64,000 nt of DNA, from the NCBI GenBank assembly GCA_017466325.1, contig JAFTUK010000001.1, positions 1-64,000 of the forward strand, in the 5' to 3' direction. Of the stretch, positions 34,702 through 43,079 are shown in pieces (the stretch's first letter is position 1; every line of letters starts with the position of its first letter). A model generated the notes under the pieces. That model was not told the origin of the DNA and did not search any database. It worked only from the letters and a program-made list of their open reading frames with translations. A program made the translations under genes and the position numbers. Origin of the DNA: Bacteroidaceae bacterium. Its GTDB lineage: Bacteria; Bacteroidota; Bacteroidia; Bacteroidales; Bacteroidaceae.

Positions 34702-35799
34702 ATGGAAAACATCAGCACAGAAACGACAAAACGTAAGGAACGCATGGAATGGCTTGATGCCATGCGTGGTTTTACCATGATACTGGTGGTGGCATACCAT
34801 GTGGCACAGATGGGGTTCGAGCAACCGGTAAAGGATTCATCATCCTTGTCCTTTCTGATGCTATTCCGCATGCCCCTGTTCTTCTTCGTGAGCGGTTTCC
34901 TGGCATACAAGGCCTCGCTGACATGGAACGTTGAGACCTTCCTGTCGCTCTTGGGCAAGAAGATACGCATACAGATAATACCCACGGTGGTGTTCTTCCT
35001 GTTCTCGTGTGCGGCACTCTACCCTAAATTCTGGCCTGCCGTGGAGTCCAACCTGCAATCTCCCACCAAGGGCGGCTACTGGTTTACAATAGTGTTGCTC
35101 TACATGTTTGTGCTGTACTATGTCTTCTGCTATCTGGAATCAAAGATAGGACGCAAGTCATGGATACCGATAACCCTTTTCTTCCTCCTCTCTTTGGTGG
35201 CATACGAAACGTGCTACCTGCCCAAACTATGCTGGTGGGCGGACGGATACAGATTGAAGGAACCTACCACCCTGCTTGACGACACATCGCTGATACAGTT
35301 GATGAAATACATGCCTTTCTTCCTTTTCGGCAACATCGTCAGGCGTTACTGGAACGTGGCACAGCACATCATGGACTCCAAGTGGTTCTTCCCCATAATA
35401 GTGACACTGGTTATATTCTGCACCATGGACGTGCTGAAGTGGCACACCCTGCGCATGGCATGGGCCAACCTGCCCTCCACCCTGGCAAAGTTCATCCTGC
35501 TGACCATAACCTTCATGTACTTCCGCCACTATGCGCCGTACTTCTCAAAGATGACATTCATCGGTAGCAGCCTGCAATACATCGGCCGGCGCACACTGGA
35601 CATATACCTGATTCACTTCCTATTCCTGCCCAATCTGCCTGCCGTGGGTGCATTCTTCAAACTGAACAAGCACAACTTTGCCATAGACCTCACCCTGTCG
35701 GTACTCATTGCACTTGTTGTCATAGCCTTCTGCATAATAACAAGCAATATCCTGCGCATAAGCCCGATATTCAGGAAATATCTGTTCGGCAGAGGCTGA
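34702..35799 (+). CDS. Acyltransferase 3 family membrane protein
   Basis: This 365-aa integral membrane protein of about ten helices matches acyltransferase 3 (OafA/NodX-type). The family signature RMEWLDAMRGFTMILVVAYH with its conserved histidine is at residues 13-32. Such enzymes add acetyl or similar groups to cell-surface sugars. Its 3' end overlaps the convergent opine-dehydrogenase-like gene by 29 bp. Confidence 0.9.
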   Translation: MENISTETTKRKERMEWLDAMRGFTMILVVAYHVAQMGFEQPVKDSSSLSFLMLFRMPLFFFVSGFLAYKASLTWNVETFLSLLGKKIRIQIIPTVVFFLFSCAALYPKFWPAVESNLQSPTKGGYWFTIVLLYMFVLYYVFCYLESKIGRKSWIPITLFFLLSLVAYETCYLPKLCWWADGYRLKEPTTLLDDTSLIQLMKYMPFFLFGNIVRRYWNVAQHIMDSKWFFPIIVTLVIFCTMDVLKWHTLRMAWANLPSTLAKFILLTITFMYFRHYAPYFSKMTFIGSSLQYIGRRTLDIYLIHFLFLPNLPAVGAFFKLNKHNFAIDLTLSVLIALVVIAFCIITSNILRISPIFRKYLFGRG

Positions 35800-36805
35800 G
35801 GGCCTTACCCATCCCCCACTCATATACCTTATCTATATTAGGCACAAGAATACTCTTTTCACGTGCCAGTTTCCAGATATAGTGCAGGCCATAGGGAAAG
35901 TCTTCTGTAAAGTAGCGACTTCGGAAATCCGGACCCCAACCCTCTTCTGTCTGCACCATGGGAGAGGTGATGCCCTTGAAACCTTGGATGGAGGACAGTT
36001 TGCGAGCCAAAGAGTCTGCATCATGACTTTCGTAGTAGTCCAAAATTCTCGGGAGATAGCCCTTGTTTACAGGCAACACGTCCAACAGGCGGAAGAACTC
36101 CTCGTCCATGTCTATGAGCAGTTGGGCCGCCTCTCTTGTCCATTCTTCATAGAAAAGTATCATCCTCGGGAATACCCTACCCTCGTTTTCCCCACCAAAC
36201 ATGGTATAAAGGCGAGACGTGTGGAGCAAGGGGTTGCTATTCGTCAGGCTGGCCTCGTAATAGTTGGCTAACAGACGTACAGGCGCATCAAAAAGCGTTT
36301 CTATCTTTGCTCTGAAGGCCCCCTTGTCCTTGCTTCGCTCTACGGCAATGTTATGGGCATTCTTGTAACCCAGCAGGTTGGCACTCTCGCCGTATCGGGT
36401 TGTGCGTGCTATGAAAGGTACACGCTGGAATCCCCAAAGCGGGACATTCCCGCCTAATATCTCCAGAGCATGAAAGAAGAAACCCGTAGAGGAAAAAACA
36501 GAACCTACGTATGTATGTTCGTTGACATAGGGGCTTATCCTGTGCAGTTGCTCTTTGATGGCAAACCCAGGCAGGCACAAAAGGACTATGGAGCAATCCT
36601 TCAGGGCAAGAGCAGGATTGTCAGTGACAAGATGCAGATGTCCGTCCAGGACATCACCCTCTGGTGTAGTAATGTGCAATACCGAGTTCCAGCATGACGG
36701 TCTTTGCGTCAATACATTGACATTAACATGCTCCTTTGCCGCCAGATAACCTGCCACGACATGCCCCAAAGAACCTCCGCCACAGATGCATATCGTTTCT
36801 TTCAT
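35771..36805 (-). CDS. NAD/NADP octopine/nopaline dehydrogenase family protein
   Basis: This 344-aa protein has an N-terminal Rossmann fold (ICICGGGSLGHVVAGYLAA, residues 5-23) and a C-terminal helical domain typical of opine dehydrogenases, with HTSRLYTMFGG in the substrate domain. The family reductively joins an amino acid and a keto acid or does related reductions. Its ATG overlaps the stop of the upstream nucleotidyltransferase-aminotransferase gene (ATGA), so the two are translated together and probably act in one pathway. Substrate is not known. Confidence 0.85.
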   Translation of the reverse strand: MKETICICGGGSLGHVVAGYLAAKEHVNVNVLTQRPSCWNSVLHITTPEGDVLDGHLHLVTDNPALALKDCSIVLLCLPGFAIKEQLHRISPYVNEHTYVGSVFSSTGFFFHALEILGGNVPLWGFQRVPFIARTTRYGESANLLGYKNAHNIAVERSKDKGAFRAKIETLFDAPVRLLANYYEASLTNSNPLLHTSRLYTMFGGENEGRVFPRMILFYEEWTREAAQLLIDMDEEFFRLLDVLPVNKGYLPRILDYYESHDADSLARKLSSIQGFKGITSPMVQTEEGWGPDFRSRYFTEDFPYGLHYIWKLAREKSILVPNIDKVYEWGMGKALSLCRTDIS

Positions 36806-38625
36806 CAGTTTCCCTCTTCTATCTTGCGAAGTGCATCAATCAGTTTCGTGTTGTCTTCGTGGTCACGTACGGCGATGCGCATGTACTGTTTGCCGTCGAA
36901 ACCACCCTTGCCCGAGCAGTCGCGCATGAGGATGTTGTGCTCCTTGAGCATGCGCAGGACAAGGGTCTTGGCCGTGAAGGGAGGCAGAACCTCCACAAGG
37001 AAGTAGTTGGCCTGAGAGGGAATGACACGCAGGAAGGGGATGGTACGCAGTTTGGCCTCGAAGTCGTTGCGTTCCTCAATGAATTTGTCGCAAGCACGTT
37101 TGTAGTCTTTCTCGTACTTGGTGTATATCTGCATGAAGAACTCGCAGAAGGAGTTGAGGTTCCAGATGCTTACCATCTTCTTTATCTTCGAGATGATTTC
37201 CACGTCGGCAGAGCAGAGGATGCCCAAGCGTATGCCAGGCACGCCATAACTTTTGCTGATGGACTTCATTACAAGCATGTGCGGATAACATTCCAGTATC
37301 TTGTCGGACAGGAGGCTGTTCTGCTCCCATCCCTCGCTGAAGTCCACGAAACTCTCGTCCACGATGAGCCTTACACCGCGCTTCTCGCACCATTCGGCCA
37401 GCATGCAGATGTCCTGTACGGGGATGAAGTTGCCGGAGGGATTGTCGGGGTTGATGAGCAGGATATTGTCGGCAGGATTCTTGCCGAAGAAGTCCATGAG
37501 GTCCTGTGCCGAGTAGCGGAACTCGTTGTTCTGGGGAACGAAAGTGACGAGCGTGTCGGCCTCGCGTCGGTTAGGATATTCCTCGAACGTGGGGCGGGTG
37601 ATGCCCAACGTACCGGGCAGAAGTTCCATCAGAGCCTTAATCAGTTCGGCGGCACCGTTGCCCGGAACTATATAGTCCTCCTTCACACCCCAGCACTTGC
37701 TTGCCAGCAGGGTGTTCACCTTCATGCCAGACGGGTATTCGGCAATGAGCGTGCGGAAGTTGGCCTGCATCTCGTCTATTATCTTGGAGGCACGGAAATA
37801 GGGGTTCACCAGATAGCAGAAGTCAAGCATCTTGGGGAAGCGCCAGTAACCGCCGAAACGGCCGTAGTACTTGCGCATGATATCCTGTTCCTCGGCAAAG
37901 AGAGCCTCGGCAATGTCCAGGTCCTGCTTGTCGTCTATCTCGTACCACTTCTCGTCGGTAATGGGCAGGGCCTTCAGGTCCTTGCTGTTCAGGAAGGTGA
38001 TGATGCGCAGGACATTCTCGTAGTACTCGTTGTTGCCCACGGCCTTGGAGTAGGCCTCCAGGAAGGGCACATACTTCGTCTTGCTGAACTCCTTGGAGAA
38101 CTTGTATATATTGATGGTCTTGTAGTACTTATCCACCTCCTCGTATCGGAAGGCTGCCTTGGGGACGAAGTTCACGATGTTGTTCTCGTCGTCTATGCAT
38201 ACCATGGTGCCGTCCATCCATGTCTCGTACTTTGCCACGAGGGCAAGGTTGGGATACGGATTCTCCAGGATAAGGGAGAAAAGTTTGTCGTCGAAGATGA
38301 GGTCACTCTCTATGAGCAGGGTATCATCCTCCTGCATCTGCTCCTTGGCCAGGGCAAGGGAGTAGATGTTGTTGGTCTTGTCGTATATGGGGTTGTTGAC
38401 ATACTCTATGGGCATGCCGTTGTAACTGTTGCCAAGGTAGTCCATCAGTTTCTGCCCCTCATAACCCACCACGATGACCACGCGGTTGAGGTTCAGTGCG
38501 GACAACTGCCCAAGCACACGGTCTATAAGCCTGGTGCCGTTCACCTGCACCATACACTTGGTATTCTCTTTTGTAAACTCGCCCAGGCGCTTGCCCATTC
38601 CGGCGGCTAAGATTATTGCTTGCAT
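36805..38625 (-). CDS. Bifunctional nucleotidyltransferase / class I-II aminotransferase (HisC/CobD-like)
   Basis: This 606-aa fusion starts with a nucleotidyltransferase domain of the LicC/PntC type: QAIILAAGMGKRLGEFTKENTKCMV (residues 2-26) holds the NTP loop, with IESDLIF as the metal site. From about residue 245 on lies a fold-type I PLP enzyme close to HisC and CobD: VPGNGAAELI, NPDNPSG, DESFVDF and the PLP lysine Lys458 in SISKSYGVPGIRLG. By family, the first domain would add CMP to a small phosphorylated alcohol or phosphonate, and the second would transaminate or decarboxylate an amino-acid phosphate. Possible products such as a CDP-amino-alcohol are inference. ATG at 38625 is preferred to an upstream one that lies in repeat sequence. 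Confidence 0.85.
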   Translation of the reverse strand: MQAIILAAGMGKRLGEFTKENTKCMVQVNGTRLIDRVLGQLSALNLNRVVIVVGYEGQKLMDYLGNSYNGMPIEYVNNPIYDKTNNIYSLALAKEQMQEDDTLLIESDLIFDDKLFSLILENPYPNLALVAKYETWMDGTMVCIDDENNIVNFVPKAAFRYEEVDKYYKTINIYKFSKEFSKTKYVPFLEAYSKAVGNNEYYENVLRIITFLNSKDLKALPITDEKWYEIDDKQDLDIAEALFAEEQDIMRKYYGRFGGYWRFPKMLDFCYLVNPYFRASKIIDEMQANFRTLIAEYPSGMKVNTLLASKCWGVKEDYIVPGNGAAELIKALMELLPGTLGITRPTFEEYPNRREADTLVTFVPQNNEFRYSAQDLMDFFGKNPADNILLINPDNPSGNFIPVQDICMLAEWCEKRGVRLIVDESFVDFSEGWEQNSLLSDKILECYPHMLVMKSISKSYGVPGIRLGILCSADVEIISKIKKMVSIWNLNSFCEFFMQIYTKYEKDYKRACDKFIEERNDFEAKLRTIPFLRVIPSQANYFLVEVLPPFTAKTLVLRMLKEHNILMRDCSGKGGFDGKQYMRIAVRDHEDNTKLIDALRKIEEGN

Positions 38626-38680
38626 GTTTATATTTATCTGAAAACAGTTTTCCGTTTTCACCTTTCACCTTTCCGTTCCC
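38626..38680. repeat. CCGTTTTCACCTTTC repeat
   Basis: A short copy of the dispersed ttttccgttttcacctttcc family lies between mnmA and the nucleotidyltransferase gene. Confidence 0.5.
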
Positions 38681-39760
38681 CTATACGCTTATCTCTCCGC
38701 TACCCCAGCATATTGTCTTCTCGCGGTCGTAGATACACCCGAACTGACCGGGGGCTATGCCCTGGATGGGCTGGGGCGAGCGGACGATGTAGCCTTCGCC
38801 ATCGCGCTCTATCGTTCCGTCCATGAAGTGGTCAACGTGGCGCACCTTGAAGGAGATTTCCATGGGAGCGTCACCCTCGCCGATTGGCAGGGGTTCTGTT
38901 ATGGCATGGAAGTCTGCCAGGCGGAAGACATGGCCGTACTGCAACTGGGTGTCCCATCCGTGAGCCACGAAGACAACGTTCTTCCTGACGTTCTTCTTGA
39001 CCACGAACCACGGTCCTCCGCTCAGGCCAAGACCCTTGCGCTGTCCTATGGTATGGAACCAGAAACCCTTGTGCGTACCCACTATGCGGCTTGTCTCTAT
39101 GTCTATCACCTTGCCTTCCTGTTCGCCAAGGAACTTGCGCAGGAAGTCGTTGTAGTTTATCTTACCCAGGAAACAGATGCCCTGGCTGTCCTTGCGCTTG
39201 GCCTGCGGCAGGCGTGCCTCGGCGGCTATGCGGCGGACGTCCTCCTTCATCAGGTCGCCCAGAGGGAGGATGAGGCGGCTTATCTCCACTCCAGAGAGTT
39301 GTGCCAGAAAGTCCGTCTGGTCCTTCACGGGGTCTTTGGCAACACCCAACCAGCACTTGCCGTCCTTTTCTATGATACGCCCATAGTGGCCCGTTGCTAT
39401 CTTGTCGTACTTGTGCCCCACTTTCTCCTCGAAAGCACCGAACTTGATGAGGCGGTTGCACATCACATCGGGGTTGGGGGTAAGGCCCATCTTTACCCTC
39501 TCTATGGCATAGCCAACCACGCGTTCCCAGTACTCCTTCTGCAGGTCTATGACCTCCAGTTTCAGATCGTACTTGCGTGCCGTGGCCATACTGAGTTCTA
39601 TATCCTCCTCCGCTGTGCAAGAGGAATCCTCGCCCTCCATACCTATTTTAATATAATACAGGTCGGGCTTGTATCCCTGCTCCACCAGCAAATGAGTAAC
39701 GACGGCGCTATCCACGCCGCCGCTAATCAGAACTGCAATCTTTGGGTTCTCAGTATTCAC
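38681..39760 (-). CDS. mnmA: tRNA-specific 2-thiouridylase
   Basis: This 359-aa enzyme thiolates U34 of tRNAs for Lys, Glu and Gln. The PP-loop SGGVDSA (residues 13-19), the catalytic cysteine in [10 protein letters not shown], and the second cysteine in DSQGICFLG are all present. The start is GTG (39760), since no ATG precedes the PP-loop in frame. It follows the GH20 gene by 20 bp. Confidence 0.95.
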   Translation of the reverse strand: MNTENPKIAVLISGGVDSAVVTHLLVEQGYKPDLYYIKIGMEGEDSSCTAEEDIELSMATARKYDLKLEVIDLQKEYWERVVGYAIERVKMGLTPNPDVMCNRLIKFGAFEEKVGHKYDKIATGHYGRIIEKDGKCWLGVAKDPVKDQTDFLAQLSGVEISRLILPLGDLMKEDVRRIAAEARLPQAKRKDSQGICFLGKINYNDFLRKFLGEQEGKVIDIETSRIVGTHKGFWFHTIGQRKGLGLSGGPWFVVKKNVRKNVVFVAHGWDTQLQYGHVFRLADFHAITEPLPIGEGDAPMEISFKVRHVDHFMDGTIERDGEGYIVRSPQPIQGIAPGQFGCIYDREKTICWGSGEISV

Positions 39761-39780
39761 TTTTCTATTTTACGTTCGTC

Positions 39781-41511
39781 TCACTTTGCGATGAAGTGCT
39801 TGCCGTACAGACGACCTGTCAGGTCAAACAACACGGTATCAGCAGTGAAACGTGTGCGGAAGTCTTCAAAATTCTTCTTCTCCTCGGGGCTCCATGCTGC
39901 CTCGGCAACTGCCAGCAGACGGGGGAAGGCAAGATAGTCGCAGTATTTGATGTCGGAAACGTGCTCCGTCCAGAATGTGGCCTGAACGCCCACATAATGT
40001 TTTTTCCATTCGGGGTTGGTCACCTTGTCGGGCACGGGCTTGTAGGCATAAACGGCAGGCAACTGGTCGTTCTTGCCACCATTGCCGGCAGCCACAGGTT
40101 CGCCCTCTCCGTCGTGCTGCTTGCGGTTGATGTAGTAGCAACCAGGGCCCCATTCAGAGATGACGGCATCCAAGCCAAGCGAAGCCGCAATGGCAGCACC
40201 CTGCTGGCAGGGGTTCCAGCAGAAGATGGTTGCACCTGTGCTCTTTATCAGGTCCAAATCGGCACCGGCGGCGGTCACGCTCTCGTTCCAAAGGATCATC
40301 TTGCGGCCGCGAGCCTTGATATGGTCATACATCTGTGTGATGAAATAACTCTGCAGGGGGCGGAAGCGGTGCTTGCTGTCCTGTCCGAGGTCCTTAACCT
40401 TGCCCTCCTTAACCAGATTGGCCAGATGCTCCTGACACATGGCATTGCCTTCCCATGCGCTGGTGGGACATTCGTCGCCACCGATGTGCACATACTGTCC
40501 GGGGAACACATCCATCACCTCAGTGAGCACGTCGCGTGCAAACTGGACGGCCTTGGGGTCTCCCACGTTGAGCACGTCGCTCCACACGCCACCCTGGAAG
40601 GTCTGCACCTTGTGCTCACCCTCGGGATTGCAACTGAACTCGGGATAAGCCGCCAGGGCTGCCATGATGTGACCGGGCATGTCTATCTCGGGAATCACCT
40701 CTATGTGCAGGTTGCGTGCATAGTCCACTATCTCGCGGCACTGCTCCTGGGTGTAGAAGTAGGGGCCGTAGGGCTTGCCCAACCAGTAGTGGCCCTTCTT
40801 CATGTCAGTCATACGGCAATCGGGAGCCACGGAACCAACGGTGGTCAGGCGGGGATACTTCTTCACCTCAAAGCGCCAGCCCTGGTCTTCAGTCAGATGC
40901 CAGTGGAAGTAGTTGAACTTGTATATTGCCAAACCGTCCAGGATATGCTTTATCTCGTCCACGGTGAAGAAGTGGCGTCCGCAATCCAGCATGAAACCAC
41001 GGTACCAGAAACGAGGTTCGTCGTCTATCTCCACACAGGGGATTTCGGGGCGTTTGGTGGTCTTGAACCAAGGCAGCACCTTCTGTGCATCCACCACACT
41101 CAGTTCTGCCATCACGTTGGCAGGCATGATCTTCTTCAGGGTCTGGAAAGCATAGAAGAAGCCACGTGCGCTGCTGGCGCTTATGTTTACGTTCTTCTTT
41201 GTAACGCTCAGGCGGTAGCCCTCATAAGCGATGCTCTTGTCCACGGTCATGCGGATGTCGGCCTTCTTGCTCTTTGAAAGTTTACCTTTGCAACCAGTAG
41301 TTTCCTGGATTACATCCATAAATCTAACGGCCTCGGCCTGCAGGCTGTCGGGCAACAGAGCTGCTCCCACAGTATATGATTTGGAGAAACGGAACTGTCC
41401 CTCCCCAACGGTCATCTGCTTTGGCAGGGGGGTAAGATTGACAAACTGATTTGCACACGCAGGAGCAAGCATGGAGAACACACATGCGAGAATCAGACAA
41501 ATTTTCTTCAT
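39781..41511 (-). CDS. Exported beta-N-acetylhexosaminidase, GH20
   Basis: This 576-aa protein has a signal peptide (cleavage near ACA-N), a small alpha/beta domain, and a TIM barrel with the catalytic Asp-Glu pair in HIGGDECPTSAW. The RPEIPCVEIDDEPRFWYRGFMLDCGRHF stretch and HWHLTEDQGWR are typical. It removes terminal N-acetylglucosamine or N-acetylgalactosamine from glycans, which fits a host-glycan forager that also carries a sialidase at the right edge of the window. Confidence 0.95.
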   Translation of the reverse strand: MKKICLILACVFSMLAPACANQFVNLTPLPKQMTVGEGQFRFSKSYTVGAALLPDSLQAEAVRFMDVIQETTGCKGKLSKSKKADIRMTVDKSIAYEGYRLSVTKKNVNISASSARGFFYAFQTLKKIMPANVMAELSVVDAQKVLPWFKTTKRPEIPCVEIDDEPRFWYRGFMLDCGRHFFTVDEIKHILDGLAIYKFNYFHWHLTEDQGWRFEVKKYPRLTTVGSVAPDCRMTDMKKGHYWLGKPYGPYFYTQEQCREIVDYARNLHIEVIPEIDMPGHIMAALAAYPEFSCNPEGEHKVQTFQGGVWSDVLNVGDPKAVQFARDVLTEVMDVFPGQYVHIGGDECPTSAWEGNAMCQEHLANLVKEGKVKDLGQDSKHRFRPLQSYFITQMYDHIKARGRKMILWNESVTAAGADLDLIKSTGATIFCWNPCQQGAAIAASLGLDAVISEWGPGCYYINRKQHDGEGEPVAAGNGGKNDQLPAVYAYKPVPDKVTNPEWKKHYVGVQATFWTEHVSDIKYCDYLAFPRLLAVAEAAWSPEEKKNFEDFRTRFTADTVLFDLTGRLYGKHFIAK

Positions 41512-41541
41512 GTTTACAATTATATTAGGTAATTATGCCCA

Positions 41542-41573
41542 CAAAAATACGGTTTAATTTCCATATATGCAAA
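41542..41573 (-). promoter_or_regulatory. Promoter for the GH20 gene
   Basis: On the minus strand TATTTTTG (41542-41549) and TTTG (41570-41573) are spaced by 20 nt, a complete Bacteroidetes promoter. It lies 30 bp upstream of the ATG. Confidence 0.65.
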
Positions 41574-41910
41574 CAGACGCCCTGTTTATTGCACATATCG
41601 TGCCTACTAACAATGCAACACCGGCATCTTGCATGCATTGCAGAGCCCGCCGGGAAAACGAAATGCCTCCCGTAAACCTGCCAGTACCATCGTGTCGGTA
41701 TTGCAGTACCTACACGAGAGTACTCCAGTACCGACACGAGAGTACTGGAGTACCGAATAGAAGAAAAGAAAAACGGTACTGGAGGGTTCCTTCACGCCTT
41801 CACATTTCGCCTTTCCATTTTTCACTTCTATGACATCTTCCCCTTCGGGCATTCTGCCCTGTGCCTGGGGGAGAAAGGATGGTGGAGAAGTGGATGTCTG
41901 GGGGGAGACT
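41574..41910. repeat. AGTACC/GAGTACT short palindrome cluster and C-rich block
   Basis: The gene-free gap between GH20 and pnuT has a cluster (41685-41758) of near-identical units with the words agtaccgacacgagagtact in direct and inverted order. Past it, 41832-41877 carries a cccttcgggcattctg...gcctgggggagaaag block related to 5978-6025. No coding potential. Confidence 0.55.
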
Positions 41911-42513
41911 TTAGTTTTCCGTCAGTGAAGCCTCCCTCATCATCTTACGCCACCTCAGGTAACCGAGGACGGCAAAAACGGTATATGCAACGTGGATACC
42001 TGCCTTGAAAGGAAGTCCCTTGTAGGCAAGCAGATAGACATCGATGATGTTCACCACGAACCAGAGCCACCACTGCTGCAGATACTTCTTTGCCATGGCC
42101 CACATGGCCACGATGGAGATGGCATTGGTAAGGGCATCCTGCACGGGCACGGTGGAGTTGGTGTACCTATCCAAAAACCACCACGTGCCGGCCCATATCA
42201 GCAGGAAAGCCACGGCCAGCCACAATGCCACACGCAGGGGCATGCTGGTGATGGCAAGGACTTCCTTGCCGGAGGAGGTCTTCACTCGCTTGCCATATCC
42301 GGGCATGGTCCACAGGATCAGGCCATAGAAAGCCGCCAGAAGGTAATAGACAGAGATGGACATATCGCCATACAGGCCCACCTCATAGTAAAGATACACG
42401 TCGATGGCGGGCATGATGATGCCTGCCACCCACACCATCCAGTGAGCACGATACTCCCACCAGAGATAAAGTATTCCCAGGAGGGAAACGAAGAAATCTA
42501 AGTATGCTACCAT
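41911..42513 (-). CDS. pnuT: PnuC-family transporter, probable thiamine transporter PnuT
   Basis: This 200-aa protein has about seven membrane helices and matches PnuC/PnuT. The aromatic WWEYRAHWMVWVAGI and LLAAFYGLILW segments are typical. In Bacteroidetes the PnuT branch imports thiamine and lies with a TonB receptor under a TPP riboswitch, exactly as here (receptor at 43080-45446, riboswitch at 45551-45635). Specificity for thiamine is inferred from that context. No thiamine pyrophosphokinase gene follows, as is common elsewhere. Confidence 0.85.
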   Translation of the reverse strand: MVAYLDFFVSLLGILYLWWEYRAHWMVWVAGIIMPAIDVYLYYEVGLYGDMSISVYYLLAAFYGLILWTMPGYGKRVKTSSGKEVLAITSMPLRVALWLAVAFLLIWAGTWWFLDRYTNSTVPVQDALTNAISIVAMWAMAKKYLQQWWLWFVVNIIDVYLLAYKGLPFKAGIHVAYTVFAVLGYLRWRKMMREASLTEN

Positions 42514-42518
42514 AATGT

Positions 42519-42575
42519 TGAGCGGATGAGCGGTGAACGGATGAGCGGATGAGCGGTGAGCGGATGAGCGAACTC
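42519..42575. repeat. GAGCGGAT tandem repeat, left flank of the broken cassette
   Basis: Overlapping copies of gagcggatgagcggtga lie between pnuT and the four-helix-bundle pseudogene. The complement (ccgctcatccgctcatcc) lies at 43040-43080 on the other side, so the two flank the pseudogene as inverted repeats. Confidence 0.65.
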
Positions 42576-42622
42576 ACTATCGCTATTCGTTATATGCTCA
42601 TTCGCTCGCCACTCACTGTTAA

Positions 42623-42988
42623 TTAAGTTAAACGTTTATTCCTTAGACCTGATAGCATTTGGGCTATTGCAGTCGTACGAGCTTCAGCTTGCTTCAAGTC
42701 GTCTTCGCCTATAAAATTCAATTCGTAAGCGATTTCCAATTGACACATTGTTTCACAAAGCGAGCCATAGGCAAACTCTATGAAATGCAATTACTCCTTT
42801 GACGATGTACGTGACATACCTTCAACAAGGTTTGATGGTATTGATACACAAGCTCTTCTCAATTGGTCACATAGAGCATAGTTTTCTTCTTTGGGAAATT
42901 GCTTTAATAAAGCATAAACAAATATCACATAATCCTTTGCATACTGATAAACTCGCAAGTCACGATATGTAAAATACTGAGCACTCAT
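42623..42988 (-). pseudogene. Four-helix-bundle (23S rRNA IVS-type) protein with an in-frame stop
   Basis: The frame encodes a 121-residue protein of the TIGR02436/IVS four-helix bundle family: FTYRDLRVYQYAKDYVIFVYALLKQFPKEE, then ALCDQLRRACVSIPSNLVEGMSR, then after a stop LHFIEFAYGSLCETMCQLEIAYELNFI. The TAA at codon 66 stands where the family has glutamine, so a single C-to-T change would explain it. Everything after it stays in frame to the natural stop at 42623. It may be a recent pseudogene or a sequencing artefact. It lies between the thiamine receptor and pnuT and interrupts that operon. Confidence 0.8.
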
Positions 42989-43034
42989 ATATGTTTATAT
43001 AAATCTTATAAAAACTTTTATCACTGACATCTTC

Positions 43035-43079
43035 ACGAACCACTAACCGCTCATCCGCTCATCCGCTAACCGCTAACCG
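43035..43079. repeat. CCGCTCATCCGC repeat, right flank of the broken cassette
   Basis: Copies of ccgctcatccgctaaccgc end at the receptor stop codon, inverted relative to 42519-42575. Confidence 0.6.

Noticed and set aside
36736-38610. 624-codon open frame on the plus strand
   Set aside because: Antisense to the nucleotidyltransferase-aminotransferase gene, with no motif; the minus-strand product has clear enzyme signatures.
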